This document shows positions 8,242-16,952 of a stretch of DNA of 64,000 nt, one piece after another. Source of the stretch: Methanocalculus sp. (GTDB lineage Archaea; Halobacteriota; Methanomicrobia; Methanomicrobiales; Methanocorpusculaceae). The stretch lies in assembly GCA_013329165.1 (NCBI GenBank), contig DUKV01000007.1:1-64000 (forward strand). Direction: 5' to 3'. The notes beneath the pieces were generated by a model, which was not told the DNA's origin, did not search any database, and saw only the letters and a program-made list of their open reading frames with translations. A program made the position numbers and the translations under genes. Each line of letters starts with the position of its first letter. The first letter of the stretch is position 1.

Positions 8242-8318
8242 ACTTCTATTGATTGATAGATACGAATCGCCTATGAACGATACTTCATCTCAAATCAGCG
8301 GTTGGGAGTGGGTGCTCA

Positions 8319-9584
8319 ATGGCGGCTGATGCACTTCACTTCTCCCTTTTTTTTATCTGCCTCTTTCTCTCAGGCTTCTTCTCGGGTTCAGAAGTGGCCC
8401 TGATTGCAATCACACGGGCAAAGGTCAGGACACTCCTTGCTGAAAATACAAAGAGTGCCATGGCCCTGGCGAGGCTGAAAGAGAATACCGATCACCTGCT
8501 GATTACGATCTTAATCGGGAACAATGTGGTGAATGTCTCGGCAGCCACTTTGGCGACTGCTATTGCGATAGACTACTTCGGGGACGCAGGGGTTGGGATT
8601 GCAACCGGGGTTGTTGTGATCCTGATGCTCGTTATCGGTGAGATCGGACCAAAGACGTATGCTTCGAAGCGTATCGACTCATATGCCCTCCTTGTCGCCC
8701 GACCGATCCTGTTTCTTGAGAAGCTCCTCTTCCCGATCCTCTGGTTCTATGACCGGATCAGGAATGTGAGCACGACAGATGAGGATCTCCAGCTTCAGTA
8801 TGGTGTCACCGAGGAGGAGATCAAGGAATGGATCGATGTTGGGGAAGAGAGCGGTGCCATCGAGGAGAATGAGCGTGCCATGCTCCATTCGGTCTTCCGG
8901 TTCGGCGATACGGTCGCACGCGAGGTGATGACCCCCCGGCCCGATGTGGTGATGATCGAGGACTCGACAAGCCTGGACGAGGCGCTGGATCTCTTCCACG
9001 AGACCGGTTTCTCCCGCCTGCCGGTCTATCACAGGGATGTTGATAATATCATCGGCATCCTGAATATCAAAGATGTCTTCCGGGCAATCCATAGCGGTGC
9101 TCCCGATGTTTCTATCCCCGATATGATTCATGAGGTCTATTTTGTTCCTGAATCCAAGAAGATTGACGATCTCTTAAAAGAGCTTCAGTTCAAGCAGTCG
9201 CATCTTGCGATCATTCTCGACGAATACGGGGTCTTCTCAGGGGTGGTGTCAATCGAGGATATTCTGGAAGAGCTTGTGGGTGATATTCTGGATGAATTTG
9301 ATATCGAGGAGGATGAGATCCAGGATATGGGCAACGGCACCTATCTGATTGATGCACAGGCCTGGGTTGAGGATATCAACACTACCCTCCCCGTCCCCCT
9401 CCCCCTTGAGCCGGATAATTATGAGACCGTCGGCGGCCTGGTCTTCACCCGGCTTGGGCGGATCCCTCATGTTGGTGAATCCATCGTCATACCTGAGGTG
9501 AACGGGCGGCTGACGGTCACACAGATGAGAGGAAGGCAGATCCTGAAGTTGAAACTCGTCCTTGAAACCATCCCGGCGAACTGA
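8319..9584 (+). CDS. CNNM/CorC-type membrane protein with CBS pair
   Basis: This 421-residue protein has three parts. Residues 1-175 form the DUF21 (CNNM) transmembrane domain (FFSGSEVALIAITRAKV, LLITILIGNNVVNV, MLVIGEIGPKTYASK, given in part). Residues about 195-315 are two CBS domains (VMTPRPDVVMI, ILNIKDVF, LAIILDEYGVFSGVVSIEDILEE). The end is the CorC/HlyC domain (VGGLVFTRLGRIP). Homologues are linked to magnesium or cobalt efflux and resistance; hemolysin is an old misleading label. ATG 8319 follows a GGTG site. It stands alone between the TIM-barrel gene and purN. Confidence 0.85.
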   Translation: MAADALHFSLFFICLFLSGFFSGSEVALIAITRAKVRTLLAENTKSAMALARLKENTDHLLITILIGNNVVNVSAATLATAIAIDYFGDAGVGIATGVVVILMLVIGEIGPKTYASKRIDSYALLVARPILFLEKLLFPILWFYDRIRNVSTTDEDLQLQYGVTEEEIKEWIDVGEESGAIEENERAMLHSVFRFGDTVAREVMTPRPDVVMIEDSTSLDEALDLFHETGFSRLPVYHRDVDNIIGILNIKDVFRAIHSGAPDVSIPDMIHEVYFVPESKKIDDLLKELQFKQSHLAIILDEYGVFSGVVSIEDILEELVGDILDEFDIEEDEIQDMGNGTYLIDAQAWVEDINTTLPVPLPLEPDNYETVGGLVFTRLGRIPHVGESIVIPEVNGRLTVTQMRGRQILKLKLVLETIPAN

Positions 9585-9619
9585 ATATTATTATCGCTAG
9601 AGCCTTCCCATATATTTCC

Positions 9620-10243
9620 ATGAAACGCATCGTCGTGCTTGCTTCCGGCCGTGGTTCAAACTTCCTGGCCGTCGCCTCCGCTATACAGCGGGGTATGATT
9701 AAGGGGCGATGTGTAGGGCTTATTGTTGATCGAAGGGGAACGCAGGCTTCTGTCCGCGCAGAGGAGTATGGAATCCCGGTCTACACAATTGATTACTCAG
9801 GGTTCCCCGGGAAAGCCGCATATGAAGAAGAGCTTCAAAGGACGCTGGGGTCACTTGCGCCAGACCTGATCGTCCTTGCAGGGTATATGAAGATCCTGGG
9901 TTCATCCATCATCAGGGAGTATACAGATCGGATCGTCAATATCCATCCCTCCCTGCTTCCGTCCTTTCCGGGTCTTGACGCACAGGGCCAGGCACTCGAG
10001 TACGGGGTGAAGGTCTCCGGCTGCACGGTTCATTTTGTAGATGAAGGAACCGACAGCGGACCGGTGATCCTCCAGAGAGCAGTACCTGTCCTGGATAATG
10101 ATGATCCCGGCACCCTCGCCGAGCGGATCCTCTTTGAAGAACACATCGCCCTCCCCGAGGCTGTCTCGCTCTTCTGCCAGGATCGGCTTCGAATCCTTGG
10201 CCGAACGGTGATCAGGCTGGATGAACAATCCGGGAGGATCTGA
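9620..10243 (+). CDS. purN: Phosphoribosylglycinamide formyltransferase
   Basis: PurN transfers a formyl group from 10-formyl-tetrahydrofolate to GAR, the third step of purine synthesis. The 207-residue protein shows LASGRGSNF near the start (substrate phosphate loop), and catalytic residues Asn107 and His109 in NIHPSLLPSFPG plus Asp145 in DEGTDSGPVI, matching the family triad. Many methanogens use the formate-dependent PurT instead, so a PurN may point to formyl-tetrahydrofolate or a related C1 carrier in this organism. The next gene starts 1 bp after its stop. Confidence 0.93.
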   Translation: MKRIVVLASGRGSNFLAVASAIQRGMIKGRCVGLIVDRRGTQASVRAEEYGIPVYTIDYSGFPGKAAYEEELQRTLGSLAPDLIVLAGYMKILGSSIIREYTDRIVNIHPSLLPSFPGLDAQGQALEYGVKVSGCTVHFVDEGTDSGPVILQRAVPVLDNDDPGTLAERILFEEHIALPEAVSLFCQDRLRILGRTVIRLDEQSGRI

Positions 10244-10244
10244 G

Positions 10245-10571
10245 ATGGCAGAAAAATCCCGTTCTGGTAATGGAAAGAAGATCGCACGTGAGAGGATAGA
10301 TCTCCTCTTCCAGCATGCATCTGATTGGGTTGAAGATGACGGGGAACGTTCCCGCCGTTGTGTCCTGATCGCAAAGAGAATTGCAATGAAACAGAGGATA
10401 CGAATTCCAAAGAGATACCGGCGTATCTTCTGCGCACACTGCCATACCATTCTGAGGCCGGGTATTAATTCCAGGGTCAGAATCCAGCATGGCAAGGTCA
10501 TAATAACCTGCCTTGAATGCGGCCAGAGAAAGCGTTACCCGGTGGTGAAGCACCATGCCGACAAAATATGA
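10245..10571 (+). CDS. rnp4: Ribonuclease P protein component 4
   Basis: This 108-residue archaeal homologue of Rpp21/Rpr2 is a protein subunit of the tRNA 5'-maturing RNase P. The N-terminal half is helical and basic (ERIDLLFQHASDW). The C-terminal half has a zinc ribbon with C-x2-C pairs FCAHCH and CLECG. The ATG at 10245 follows the purN stop directly and gives the normal family start; an in-frame ATG at 10221 would overlap purN. It overlaps the following CRM gene by 17 bp, so three RNA/nucleotide genes form one transcript. Confidence 0.88.
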   Translation: MAEKSRSGNGKKIARERIDLLFQHASDWVEDDGERSRRCVLIAKRIAMKQRIRIPKRYRRIFCAHCHTILRPGINSRVRIQHGKVIITCLECGQRKRYPVVKHHADKI

Positions 10572-10797
10572 TACATCAGGCATCCAGACATTAAAACCGA
10601 CTATCTGGGTGGGGAAACACGGGGTAACTCCGGAGGTTGCCGGAGAGATCCGTGCCCAGCTTGAGGTGAGGGATATGATTAAGATCAAATGGCTGAAGAA
10701 TACTCCAATGGATCCTCTCGCAGTGGTGAACGGAACCGGGGGTGTGGTGGTCGCAACCCGCGGCCGCACAATGGTCATTGCCAGGAAACGTGGATAG
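10555..10797 (+). CDS. YhbY-type CRM-domain RNA-binding protein
   Basis: An 80-residue single CRM (YhbY) domain: TIWVGKHGVTPEVAGEIRAQLEVRDMIKIKWLK (in part) holds the GKxGVT...I...L...E..K(I/V)K pattern. TRGRTMVIARKRG replaces the usual G-G-x-x-V-L-Y-R ending. Bacterial YhbY is linked to ribosome assembly. Being co-transcribed with an RNase P subunit supports a role in RNA maturation. Confidence 0.85.
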   Translation: MPTKYDTSGIQTLKPTIWVGKHGVTPEVAGEIRAQLEVRDMIKIKWLKNTPMDPLAVVNGTGGVVVATRGRTMVIARKRG

Positions 10798-10833
10798 CCT
10801 CAGTCTGCCCACACTCTCCTTTTCATCCAGAAA

Positions 10834-10840
10834 TTTATAT
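10834..10840 (+). promoter_or_regulatory. TATA box of the S19e ribosomal-protein operon
   Basis: TTTATAT within AAATTTATATCAG lies about 65 bp before the S19e start in the only sizeable gap of this region. A GAGGAA ribosome site precedes ATG 10900. It is the probable promoter for the run from S19e through the SRP genes. Confidence 0.55.
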
Positions 10841-10899
10841 CAGCTGATGCGCCCTATACGTAAAGACTGTTAGTGAACCACAACAGTGAGGAATAGATC

Positions 10900-11349
10900 A
10901 TGACTACAGTATTTGATATCCCGGCAGAACTCCTTATCAGGAAGGTTGCAGAGGAACTCAAGGGTAAACCCGAGATCCAGGCACCATCATGGGCAGAGTA
11001 TGTCAAGACGGGAGTTCATAAGCAGATGCCACCGGAGAACACCGACTGGTGGCATATCCGTGCAGCAGCAGTGCTGCGCCGCGTCTATATTGATGGGCCG
11101 GTCGGAGTGGAGAGAATGAGATCAATCTATGGTGGCGCCCAGGACAGGGGTTCCCGGCCATCCCGGTTCAGAAAGGGGAGCGGCTCGATTGCAAGGAAAC
11201 TTTTCCAGCAGCTCGAAGCAGCCGGTCTCCTTGAGAAGGCAACAGGGGGCCGACAGGTTTCGCCAGCCGGCCGTTCATTCCTGGATAATGTTGCATACAG
11301 CCTCAAAGCCGAGGTTTCGGAAGCAGCACCGGGAATTGAGAAGTATTGA
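10900..11349 (+). CDS. rps19e: 30S ribosomal protein S19e
   Basis: A small-subunit ribosomal protein found in archaea and eukaryotes but not bacteria, needed for late 40S/30S maturation in eukaryotes. The 149-residue sequence has the conserved blocks VFDIPAELLI, PPENTDWWHIRAAAVLRRVYIDGPVGV, YGG and GSIARKLFQQLEAAGLLEK, all typical of S19e. It is the first gene of the translation operon; PDCD5 follows at 12 bp, the usual archaeal neighbour. Confidence 0.96.
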   Translation: MTTVFDIPAELLIRKVAEELKGKPEIQAPSWAEYVKTGVHKQMPPENTDWWHIRAAAVLRRVYIDGPVGVERMRSIYGGAQDRGSRPSRFRKGSGSIARKLFQQLEAAGLLEKATGGRQVSPAGRSFLDNVAYSLKAEVSEAAPGIEKY

Positions 11350-11361
11350 GGTGATGTGTAC

Positions 11362-11697
11362 ATGGGAGACGATGAGTTATCTGAACTTCGGCAGCGCCGT
11401 CTTGCCCAGATGCAGCAACAGCAGCAGGCAGAACAGCAGGAGGCCCAGCGCCAGCAACAGATTGACCAGCAGATTCAGATGGTGCTGATGCAGGTTCTTG
11501 AGCCAGAAGCTCGCGAGCGGTTGAATACAATCAAGCTCACGAAACCTGACTTTGCACGAGCTGTCGAGCAGCAGCTTGTCATGCTCGCCCAGCAGGGTCG
11601 GCTCTCCAGTACGACAAAGATCACTGATGCACAGCTCAAACAGCTCCTCAAACAACTGGTACCGCAAAAAAAAGACTTTAATATCCGAAGGGTATGA
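11362..11697 (+). CDS. DNA-binding protein of the PDCD5 family
   Basis: An archaeal homologue of eukaryotic PDCD5 (111 residues). It has a glutamine-rich N-terminal helix (residues 10-40), a three-helix core (EARERLNTIKLTKPDFARAVEQQLVMLAQQGRL, in part) and the conserved C-terminal KKDFNIRR. Eukaryotic PDCD5 interacts with the CCT chaperonin; archaeal members bind DNA weakly in vitro. GTG at 11356 is possible, but ATG 11362 sits 6 bases after GAGGTGAT and is preferred. It overlaps the next gene through ATGA. Confidence 0.88.
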   Translation: MGDDELSELRQRRLAQMQQQQQAEQQEAQRQQQIDQQIQMVLMQVLEPEARERLNTIKLTKPDFARAVEQQLVMLAQQGRLSSTTKITDAQLKQLLKQLVPQKKDFNIRRV

Positions 11698-12281
11698 TGA
11701 AGGTCGGAATGCTCTATAGTGGTGGAAAAGATAGTTCTCTTGCTGCCATCCTGCTCTCGCGGGATTATACTGTAGAGCTGAACACGTTCGTATTTCATCC
11801 CGATCGGGAGGTTCCGAAAGTCGCGGCGGCGGCAGAGGCTCTGGGTATGTCCTGGAAAAAGAGAACCTTTGCGTCAGGTTTCATTGATGAGGCCATTGGA
11901 GTACTCGTTCGGTGTGGGTATCCAAATGAGGCAATCAATGAGATTCACCGACGGTCCCTCTGTGCACTTGCACAGGAATATGAGGTGGTCGCCGATGGTA
12001 CCCGGTTCATGGACCGGGTGCCTATGCTGAACCCGTCTGAGGTGCAGAGCTTTGAAGACAGGATGGAGGTCTCCTATATACGCCCCCTTCTTGGGTTTGG
12101 AAGGCGTGAGATAACACGCCTTGTTGATCGGATGCTCACCGTCGTCTATGGTGAGACTCCGATGATTGAAAATGGTGATTATGAAGCTGAAATCCGTGAG
12201 GAGATGACCCTGCGTGGCATCGACTGGAGCGGAATCTTCCCTGAGAATCACCAGCAATCTCTCGTTACCGGGAGAAGATAG
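11694..12281 (+). CDS. PP-loop ATP pyrophosphatase family protein
   Basis: This 195-residue protein has the PP-loop motif SGGKDSS at residues 9-15, which binds ATP and adenylates a substrate in N-type ATP pyrophosphatases (asparagine synthase, TtuA/TilS/ThiI relatives). No zinc-finger cysteines or THUMP domain are seen, so it is a minimal catalytic domain. RYIRPLL-like SYIRPLLGFGRREI corresponds to the family's C-terminal motif. It sits between PDCD5 and L39e, which suggests a role in tRNA or ribosome modification. That role is inferred from context; the target is unknown. Confidence 0.7.
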   Translation: MMKVGMLYSGGKDSSLAAILLSRDYTVELNTFVFHPDREVPKVAAAAEALGMSWKKRTFASGFIDEAIGVLVRCGYPNEAINEIHRRSLCALAQEYEVVADGTRFMDRVPMLNPSEVQSFEDRMEVSYIRPLLGFGRREITRLVDRMLTVVYGETPMIENGDYEAEIREEMTLRGIDWSGIFPENHQQSLVTGRR

Positions 12282-12300
12282 ATCAGGTTGGTGAATATCA

Positions 12301-12453
12301 ATGAGCAAACTGACAAAAGGTCGAAAGATACGAATGGCGAAAGCCACCCAGCAGAACCGGAGGGTTCCGCAATGGGTCATGATTAAAACGAAGCGTGCGG
12401 TTGTATCGCATCCCAAGCGACGCAGCTGGAGACGCAGCAGTCTGAAGGTGTGA
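12301..12453 (+). CDS. rpl39e: 50S ribosomal protein L39e
   Basis: A 50-codon gene. The product starts [20 protein letters not shown] and ends WRRSSLKV, with the conserved VPQWVMIKT and very high Arg/Lys content of L39e, the smallest archaeal large-subunit protein. It lines the exit tunnel in place of part of bacterial L23. The family length is 50-51. L31e follows after 3 bp, the usual archaeal order. Confidence 0.95.
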   Translation: MSKLTKGRKIRMAKATQQNRRVPQWVMIKTKRAVVSHPKRRSWRRSSLKV

Positions 12454-12456
12454 GCA

Positions 12457-12720
12457 ATGGTCGAGGCAGAGAAGGAACAGATCTACATCATCCCGCTTCG
12501 GGATACAAAGCGCGCTCCCAAATGGAAGCGGGCAAAAGTTGCCGTCAGGGATGTCCGCGCATACCTGCAGAAGCACATGAAGAGTGAAGATGTCAAACTT
12601 GACCGGAGTATCAACGAGAAGATCTGGGAGTGCGGAAGCCAGAAACCTCCCGCAAAGATCCGTGTCCGTGCGGTAAAATTCTCTGATGGTCAGGTTCAGG
12701 CAGAACTTGCCGGGGAGTGA
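12457..12720 (+). CDS. rpl31e: 50S ribosomal protein L31e
   Basis: An 87-residue large-subunit protein near the tunnel exit. Blocks [26 protein letters not shown] and [40 protein letters not shown] (in part) are diagnostic of L31e. Starts 3 bp after the L39e stop; aIF6 starts 1 bp after its own stop. Confidence 0.96.
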   Translation: MVEAEKEQIYIIPLRDTKRAPKWKRAKVAVRDVRAYLQKHMKSEDVKLDRSINEKIWECGSQKPPAKIRVRAVKFSDGQVQAELAGE

Positions 12721-12721
12721 G

Positions 12722-13384
12722 ATGAACTATACCCTGTCCCTCAATGGCGATCCGAATATCGGGGTTTTTGCCCGGGCATTTGAGGAGTTTGCGATTGTTC
12801 CCGAAACGGCCCCGGATGGCTTTGCCCATACCATAGCGGAGCTTCTGGATGTTGAGATCGTCCGGACGTTCCTGCAGGGATCATCCATCATCGGATCGCT
12901 TATCGCCGGCAACAGTCGGGGTATGGTGGTCTCCGGCATGATCGGGAGTGAGGAACGCAGGAGGCTTGAGGAGTATGGGGAAGTGTTGCTCATGGATGAG
13001 ATGATGAATGCCGCTGGCAACTGCATGCTGGTCAATGATGAGTTCGCCCTCGTTCACCCGGAGATGCCTGCCAGACTGATCGACCGGATCAGTGATTTCC
13101 TCAAGGTTCCGGTTGAGCGGATGCAGATAGCCGGAATTCCAACCGTTGGAATGGCAGCAGTTGCAACAAATAAAGGTGTTCTTCTCTCTCCACGGGCAAA
13201 TCCACAGGAGATCGAACGGGTTGAGTCTTTCACCTCGCTTCCGGTCGGCTGTGGATCGGTCAACATGGGTTCGAATCTGGTTGGAACCGGTGTTCTCGCA
13301 AACTCGAAAGGGTTCATTGCAGGCAGCGAGACAACCGGCTTTGAACTTGGGCGGATGGAAGATGTTTTTGGATTACTACGGTGA
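12722..13384 (+). CDS. eif6: Translation initiation factor 6
   Basis: aIF6 binds the large subunit at the L14/L24e face and keeps the subunits apart. The 220-residue protein shows the pentein repeat signature: GDPNIGVFARAFEEF near the start, then repeated G-x-x-x-x-G-N-S-x-G strands (SLIAGNSRGMVV, AVATNKGVLLSPRA, GTGVLANSKGFIAGSETTGFEL, in part). Archaeal and eukaryotic family only. ATG 12722 directly follows the L31e stop; an upstream in-frame ATG at 12686 would lie inside L31e and is rejected. Confidence 0.95.
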   Translation: MNYTLSLNGDPNIGVFARAFEEFAIVPETAPDGFAHTIAELLDVEIVRTFLQGSSIIGSLIAGNSRGMVVSGMIGSEERRRLEEYGEVLLMDEMMNAAGNCMLVNDEFALVHPEMPARLIDRISDFLKVPVERMQIAGIPTVGMAAVATNKGVLLSPRANPQEIERVESFTSLPVGCGSVNMGSNLVGTGVLANSKGFIAGSETTGFELGRMEDVFGLLR

Positions 13385-13389
13385 GCTGA

Positions 13390-13581
13390 ATGGAATTACC
13401 AGAATTTGAAATATCGGGTCTGATGAAGATTGGTGATACATGGAAACCATACACCAAAGTGATTTCAGCACCAAACGAAGCACAGGCGAGAGAGCGGATC
13501 TACACTCTTATGGGGAGTAAACACCGCATCGAGAGAAGGTTAATCAAAATTGAGAGCATAAAGAGTGTCAATGGCGAGTAA
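13390..13581 (+). CDS. rpl18a: 50S ribosomal protein LX (L18a/L20a)
   Basis: A 63-residue archaeal LX protein. FEISGLMKIGDTWKPYTKVISAPNEAQARERIYTLMGSKHRIERRLIKI (in part) carries the G-x-(M/F)-x-x-G-x-x-W-x-x-F/Y-x-K-x-V core and the I-x-x-I-x-x-V-E/I-S ending. It is 5 bp after aIF6 and overlaps the prefoldin gene by 11 bp, the typical order aIF6-LX-prefoldin-FtsY. Confidence 0.93.
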   Translation: MELPEFEISGLMKIGDTWKPYTKVISAPNEAQARERIYTLMGSKHRIERRLIKIESIKSVNGE

Positions 13582-14026
13582 AGAGAGCACTCCAACACCT
13601 GAAGAGGAGTTTCAGGCACTTCAGATGTACCTGAATGAGTTTAATCAACAGATTGAACTATTTTCCCGGCAGTTCCAGTTTATTGAACAGGCAAGGATGG
13701 AGATGATCACCTCCATCGAAACCCTCAGAGGATTGAAAGACGCAGCAGGTGCTGTAACCCTTCTCCCGCTTGGCGGGGGCGCTGCCATCCTCGCGAAGGT
13801 GATTGATCCGGATTCGGTCATCGTCTCGATCGGAGCTGATGTTTCGGTCAGAAAGACAAATGACGAGACGGTCTCTTTTATGGAAGAGCGGATCACCGAG
13901 ATGGAGGCACAGGGAAAACGTCTTGCCGAGACGATTCAGAAGCTCCAGGCTCAGGCGGCAGAGGTTGGCGGACGCCTCGAACAGCTGTACCAGGCTGGTC
14001 AGGGACATAATCCCGGCCGGAGCTGA
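13571..14026 (+). CDS. pfdA: Prefoldin subunit alpha
   Basis: One of the two subunits of the archaeal prefoldin hexamer (two alpha, four beta) that hands unfolded proteins to the thermosome. The 151-residue sequence has a long N-terminal helix (EEFQALQMYLNEFNQQIELF), a beta-hairpin section with LLPLGGGAAILAKV and VIVSIGADVSVRKT, and a C-terminal helix, so two coiled coils flank the hairpins as expected. ATG 13571 overlaps the end of LX; an earlier in-frame start at 13565 is possible. FtsY follows at 9 bp. Confidence 0.93.
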   Translation: MASKESTPTPEEEFQALQMYLNEFNQQIELFSRQFQFIEQARMEMITSIETLRGLKDAAGAVTLLPLGGGAAILAKVIDPDSVIVSIGADVSVRKTNDETVSFMEERITEMEAQGKRLAETIQKLQAQAAEVGGRLEQLYQAGQGHNPGRS

Positions 14027-14035
14027 TGCCGGCGT

Positions 14036-15151
14036 ATGTTTGAAGGCTTAAAAAACAAACTGAAGGGAGTCAGGTCACGATTTGGCGCTTCTATCGAGGA
14101 GCATATCGAGGAGTCGCCGGTTGTGTCCCTTCCCTCACAGGAGATTTATGCCGGGGAAGAATCTTCCCACCAGGCAGAATCCATACCGGAGGATCACCAA
14201 GTTGGTGAATTGTCCGGGAAGAGGATTCCACCATCCGGCAAGGAAACAAACCCCCAAAAGGATGGCTTTTTTACAAAAGTAAAAACTCTTGTGACGGAAC
14301 GGGAGTTTATCCTCAGTGAGAAGGATCTCGAAGAGCCGCTCTTTGAACTGGAGATGATCCTCCTTGAATCGGATGTTGCACTTTCTGTTACCGATGCTAT
14401 CATTGCCCACATGCGACAATCACTCATCGGAAATCACAGGAAAATCCGGCAGAGCCCTGATGAGATTGTTACTGCCGCCCTGAAAAATGCTCTCCGTGAG
14501 GTTCTTGGTGAAGGGCTTGATCTGGTAGGTTTCATCAGATCGCATGAGAAACCGGTAAAGATCCTCTTCACCGGCGTCAATGGTACCGGAAAGACTACTT
14601 CAATTGCAAAAGTAGGCGCATTTCTCAGGAAAGAAGGTTTCTCTGTTGTCATCGGGGCTGGAGACACCTACCGTGCCGGTGCCACCGAACAGATCCGTGT
14701 ACATGCCGAAAGGCTTGGGATACGTCTCATCCACCACCAGGAGGGAGCAGACCCCTCAGCCGTCCTCTTTGATGCTGTTGAGTATGCCCAAGCCCATGGA
14801 GTCGATGTAGTGCTTGCAGACACCGCTGGCAGGTTCCATAACCGTGCAAACCTGATGAGCCAGCTTGAGAAGATCCGACGGATTTTCAAACCTGATCTCA
14901 TCTTCTATGTGGATGAAGCTACCGCAGGAAATGATGCGGTCGTCAGGGCAGCGGAGTTTGAGAAGACGATCGGGGCGGATGGTGTCATGCTGACGAAGGT
15001 GGATATGGATAAGAAGGGCGGATCTGCCATCTCGATTGCCCATACGATCGGAAAGCCCCTTGTCTTCCTGGGTGTCGGCCAGGAGTACGAGGATATCGTC
15101 CACTTCACTCCTGATCTGATTATAAACGAGATTTTAGGTGATGATGCCTGA
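14036..15151 (+). CDS. ftsY: Signal recognition particle receptor FtsY
   Basis: FtsY is the membrane-associated GTPase receptor that docks SRP-ribosome complexes. The first 75 residues are an acidic, variable A-region. The N-domain (about 80-165) is helical. The G-domain has G1 GVNGTGKT at 180-187, the [10 protein letters not shown] loop, DTAGR and TKVD, with the C-terminal [12 protein letters not shown] found in FtsY. It joins Ffh by a 1-bp TGATG overlap, so receptor and SRP54 are made from one message, an arrangement common in this order of archaea. Confidence 0.96.
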   Translation: MFEGLKNKLKGVRSRFGASIEEHIEESPVVSLPSQEIYAGEESSHQAESIPEDHQVGELSGKRIPPSGKETNPQKDGFFTKVKTLVTEREFILSEKDLEEPLFELEMILLESDVALSVTDAIIAHMRQSLIGNHRKIRQSPDEIVTAALKNALREVLGEGLDLVGFIRSHEKPVKILFTGVNGTGKTTSIAKVGAFLRKEGFSVVIGAGDTYRAGATEQIRVHAERLGIRLIHHQEGADPSAVLFDAVEYAQAHGVDVVLADTAGRFHNRANLMSQLEKIRRIFKPDLIFYVDEATAGNDAVVRAAEFEKTIGADGVMLTKVDMDKKGGSAISIAHTIGKPLVFLGVGQEYEDIVHFTPDLIINEILGDDA

Positions 15152-16479
15152 TGCTTGATTCACTCTCCAACTCACTCAAGGATGCTGTAAAGAAGCTCGC
15201 AGGAAAAGCTGTTGTTGACCGGGCAGCAGTTGACGAGCTGATCCGCGATCTCCAGCGTGCCCTTATCCAGGCTGATGTGAATGTCAGGCTGGTGATGGCA
15301 CTCTCACAATCCATCAAAACCCGTGCTCTTGAAGAGGAGCCTCCGAAAGGGATGGGAGTCCGGGATCATGTCCTCAGGATCGTCTACCAGGAACTCGTCT
15401 CGATGATGGGGCCTGAGACAGAAGTCTCACTGAAGCCCCAGACGATCCTGATGGCCGGCCTTCAGGGCTCAGGAAAGACGACGACAACTGCAAAACTCTG
15501 CAGGTATTTTCAGCGCAAGGGATTGAAGGTCGGAGCAATCTGCTGTGATAACTTCAGGCCGGGTGCATTTGCCCAGCTCCAGACTCTCTGTCAGAAGATC
15601 AATGTCCCGGTCTTTGGCGATCCCGCGGAAAAAGATGCCCTGAAGATCGTCAAAGAAGGGATGGCTGCCTTTCGTGATGTCGAGGTGATCATTGTTGATA
15701 CTGCAGGCAGGCATGCGCTTGAGGATGTTCTTATCGAAGAGATCATGCAGATCAATGCCGTTGTCAAAGCCGACCATCGCTGGCTTGTGATCGATGCCGC
15801 ACTCGGACAGGGTGCACGCGATCAGGCACGAAGGTTCCATGAAGCTATCGGGATCGATGGCGTTGTCATCACGAAGATGGATGGAACCGCCAAGGGCGGT
15901 GGTGCTCTCTCCGCTGTTGCCGAGACAAATTCAAGTATCGTTTTTATTGGTTCAGGCGAAACAATCGACGATCTCGAACGGTTCGATCCAAATGGCTTCA
16001 TATCCCGGATGCTCGGAATGGGGGATCTGAAAGCCCTCGTCGAGCGTGCAGAGGAAGTGATGGGTGGGGACGACCTCGATGTCAATGCGATGATGAAGGG
16101 GAAGTTCACCTTAAAGGATATGTACAAGCAGCTTGAAGCCCTGAACAAGATGGGTCCCCTGAAACAGGTTCTCTCCATGCTTCCGCTTGGCGGTATGAAT
16201 GTGCCAAACGAGGTTTATGATGTCACGTCTGTCAAGATGGAGCGGTACCGGATCATGATGGATTCGATGACCGATGACGAGATGGATGATCCCTCACTGC
16301 TTGGCACATCACGGATACACAGGATCGCCATGGGCTCGGGCTCTTCAGTCGATGATGTCCGCGAACTGATAAAATACTATAAGATGATGCAGCGTGCCCT
16401 GAAAGGCTTTAAAGGTGGCGGCCGTTTCTCGATGAACCGGATGATGAAGCAGTTTGGCGGCGGGGACAAGCTTCTATGA
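15151..16479 (+). CDS. ffh: Signal recognition particle protein SRP54
   Basis: SRP54 binds signal sequences and 7S RNA and hydrolyses GTP with FtsY. The N-domain covers residues 1-95, and G1 GLQGSGKT is at 103-110. [16 protein letters not shown] and [14 protein letters not shown] follow in the G-domain. The methionine-rich M-domain (from about 310) includes [20 protein letters not shown] and the RNA-binding [21 protein letters not shown], ending in a Met-rich tail. Length 442 is normal. It is the last gene of the operon; a minus-strand toxin gene is convergent 15 bp downstream. Confidence 0.97.
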   Translation: MLDSLSNSLKDAVKKLAGKAVVDRAAVDELIRDLQRALIQADVNVRLVMALSQSIKTRALEEEPPKGMGVRDHVLRIVYQELVSMMGPETEVSLKPQTILMAGLQGSGKTTTTAKLCRYFQRKGLKVGAICCDNFRPGAFAQLQTLCQKINVPVFGDPAEKDALKIVKEGMAAFRDVEVIIVDTAGRHALEDVLIEEIMQINAVVKADHRWLVIDAALGQGARDQARRFHEAIGIDGVVITKMDGTAKGGGALSAVAETNSSIVFIGSGETIDDLERFDPNGFISRMLGMGDLKALVERAEEVMGGDDLDVNAMMKGKFTLKDMYKQLEALNKMGPLKQVLSMLPLGGMNVPNEVYDVTSVKMERYRIMMDSMTDDEMDDPSLLGTSRIHRIAMGSGSSVDDVRELIKYYKMMQRALKGFKGGGRFSMNRMMKQFGGGDKLL

Positions 16480-16494
16480 TCAGTTCGGTGATTC

Positions 16495-16812
16495 TTATCC
16501 TCTCTGAACAATTTTCCCAAAAGCTTCCTTTGAAAGCCTTCCTTTCTTGGAAATAATCTTTCTCCTCGGCATTTTTGTCAGGTGTGCGACAAGGACGACA
16601 CTCTCTTCAAAGAGCTCAAGCCCCCCCTCCTCAAAATCATCAAGATCGATGGTGATGGCTGAAGGTGAATCCGGCAGTCTCCGGGAACAGGGTACGAGCA
16701 GGAGATCTCCGGATTCCTCTGATAATACAATTGCGGGCCGGACTTTTGCGGTGTCGCCCGGATAAAAGGAGAATGGTGCCAGAACAACATCTCTCTTTTT
16801 ATAGGAACTCAT
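16495..16812 (-). CDS. Orphan MazF/PemK-family toxin
   Basis: This 105-residue protein has the PemK/MazF fold pattern: KKRDVVLAPFSF near the start (RGDIVLVPFPF in classic members), KVRPAIVLSEES (K-x-R-P-x-(V/I)-V-(V/L)) and LLLVPCSRR. Such proteins are usually mRNA-cleaving toxins. ATG 16812 follows a GAGGAGG site; an in-frame ATG at 16836 has none. No antitoxin-like gene lies next to it on the same strand: upstream is the divergent trmY promoter, downstream is the ffh end. It may be silenced by a distant antitoxin, or have become a housekeeping RNase. A chromosomal fossil of a toxin-antitoxin pair is also possible. Confidence 0.7.
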   Translation of the reverse strand: MSSYKKRDVVLAPFSFYPGDTAKVRPAIVLSEESGDLLLVPCSRRLPDSPSAITIDLDDFEEGGLELFEESVVLVAHLTKMPRRKIISKKGRLSKEAFGKIVQRG

Positions 16813-16952
16813 GTTCTTTCTCTCCTCCTCAGTCATGGATGCAGGGAGTTCTGCTCAATTCCGTTTCTATTAAGCTGGTGTACATCCATATAGATATGTA
16901 TACTTGTCCCGGCATGAGACGAGATTCCACCGGGATACCATATGGTGCCTTT
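16813..16952. promoter_or_regulatory. Shared divergent promoter of mazF-like gene and trmY
   Basis: In this 140-bp gap TATAGATATGTATA (16889-16902) is nearly symmetric and could serve as TATA element on both strands. On the minus strand GAGGAGG leads into the toxin start; on the plus strand GGTG precedes ATG 16953. Sharing one short region would tie toxin output to that of the tRNA-modification operon. Confidence 0.4.

Noticed and set aside
11400-11480. CAG-rich stretch taken for a microsatellite
   Set aside because: It encodes the glutamine-rich N-terminal helix usual in archaeal PDCD5 proteins and contains mixed codons.
16665-16952. Long N-terminal extension in front of trmY
   Set aside because: The frame is open upstream, but the residues do not fit TrmY, it runs antisense through the mazF-like gene, and a ribosome site is right before ATG 16953.
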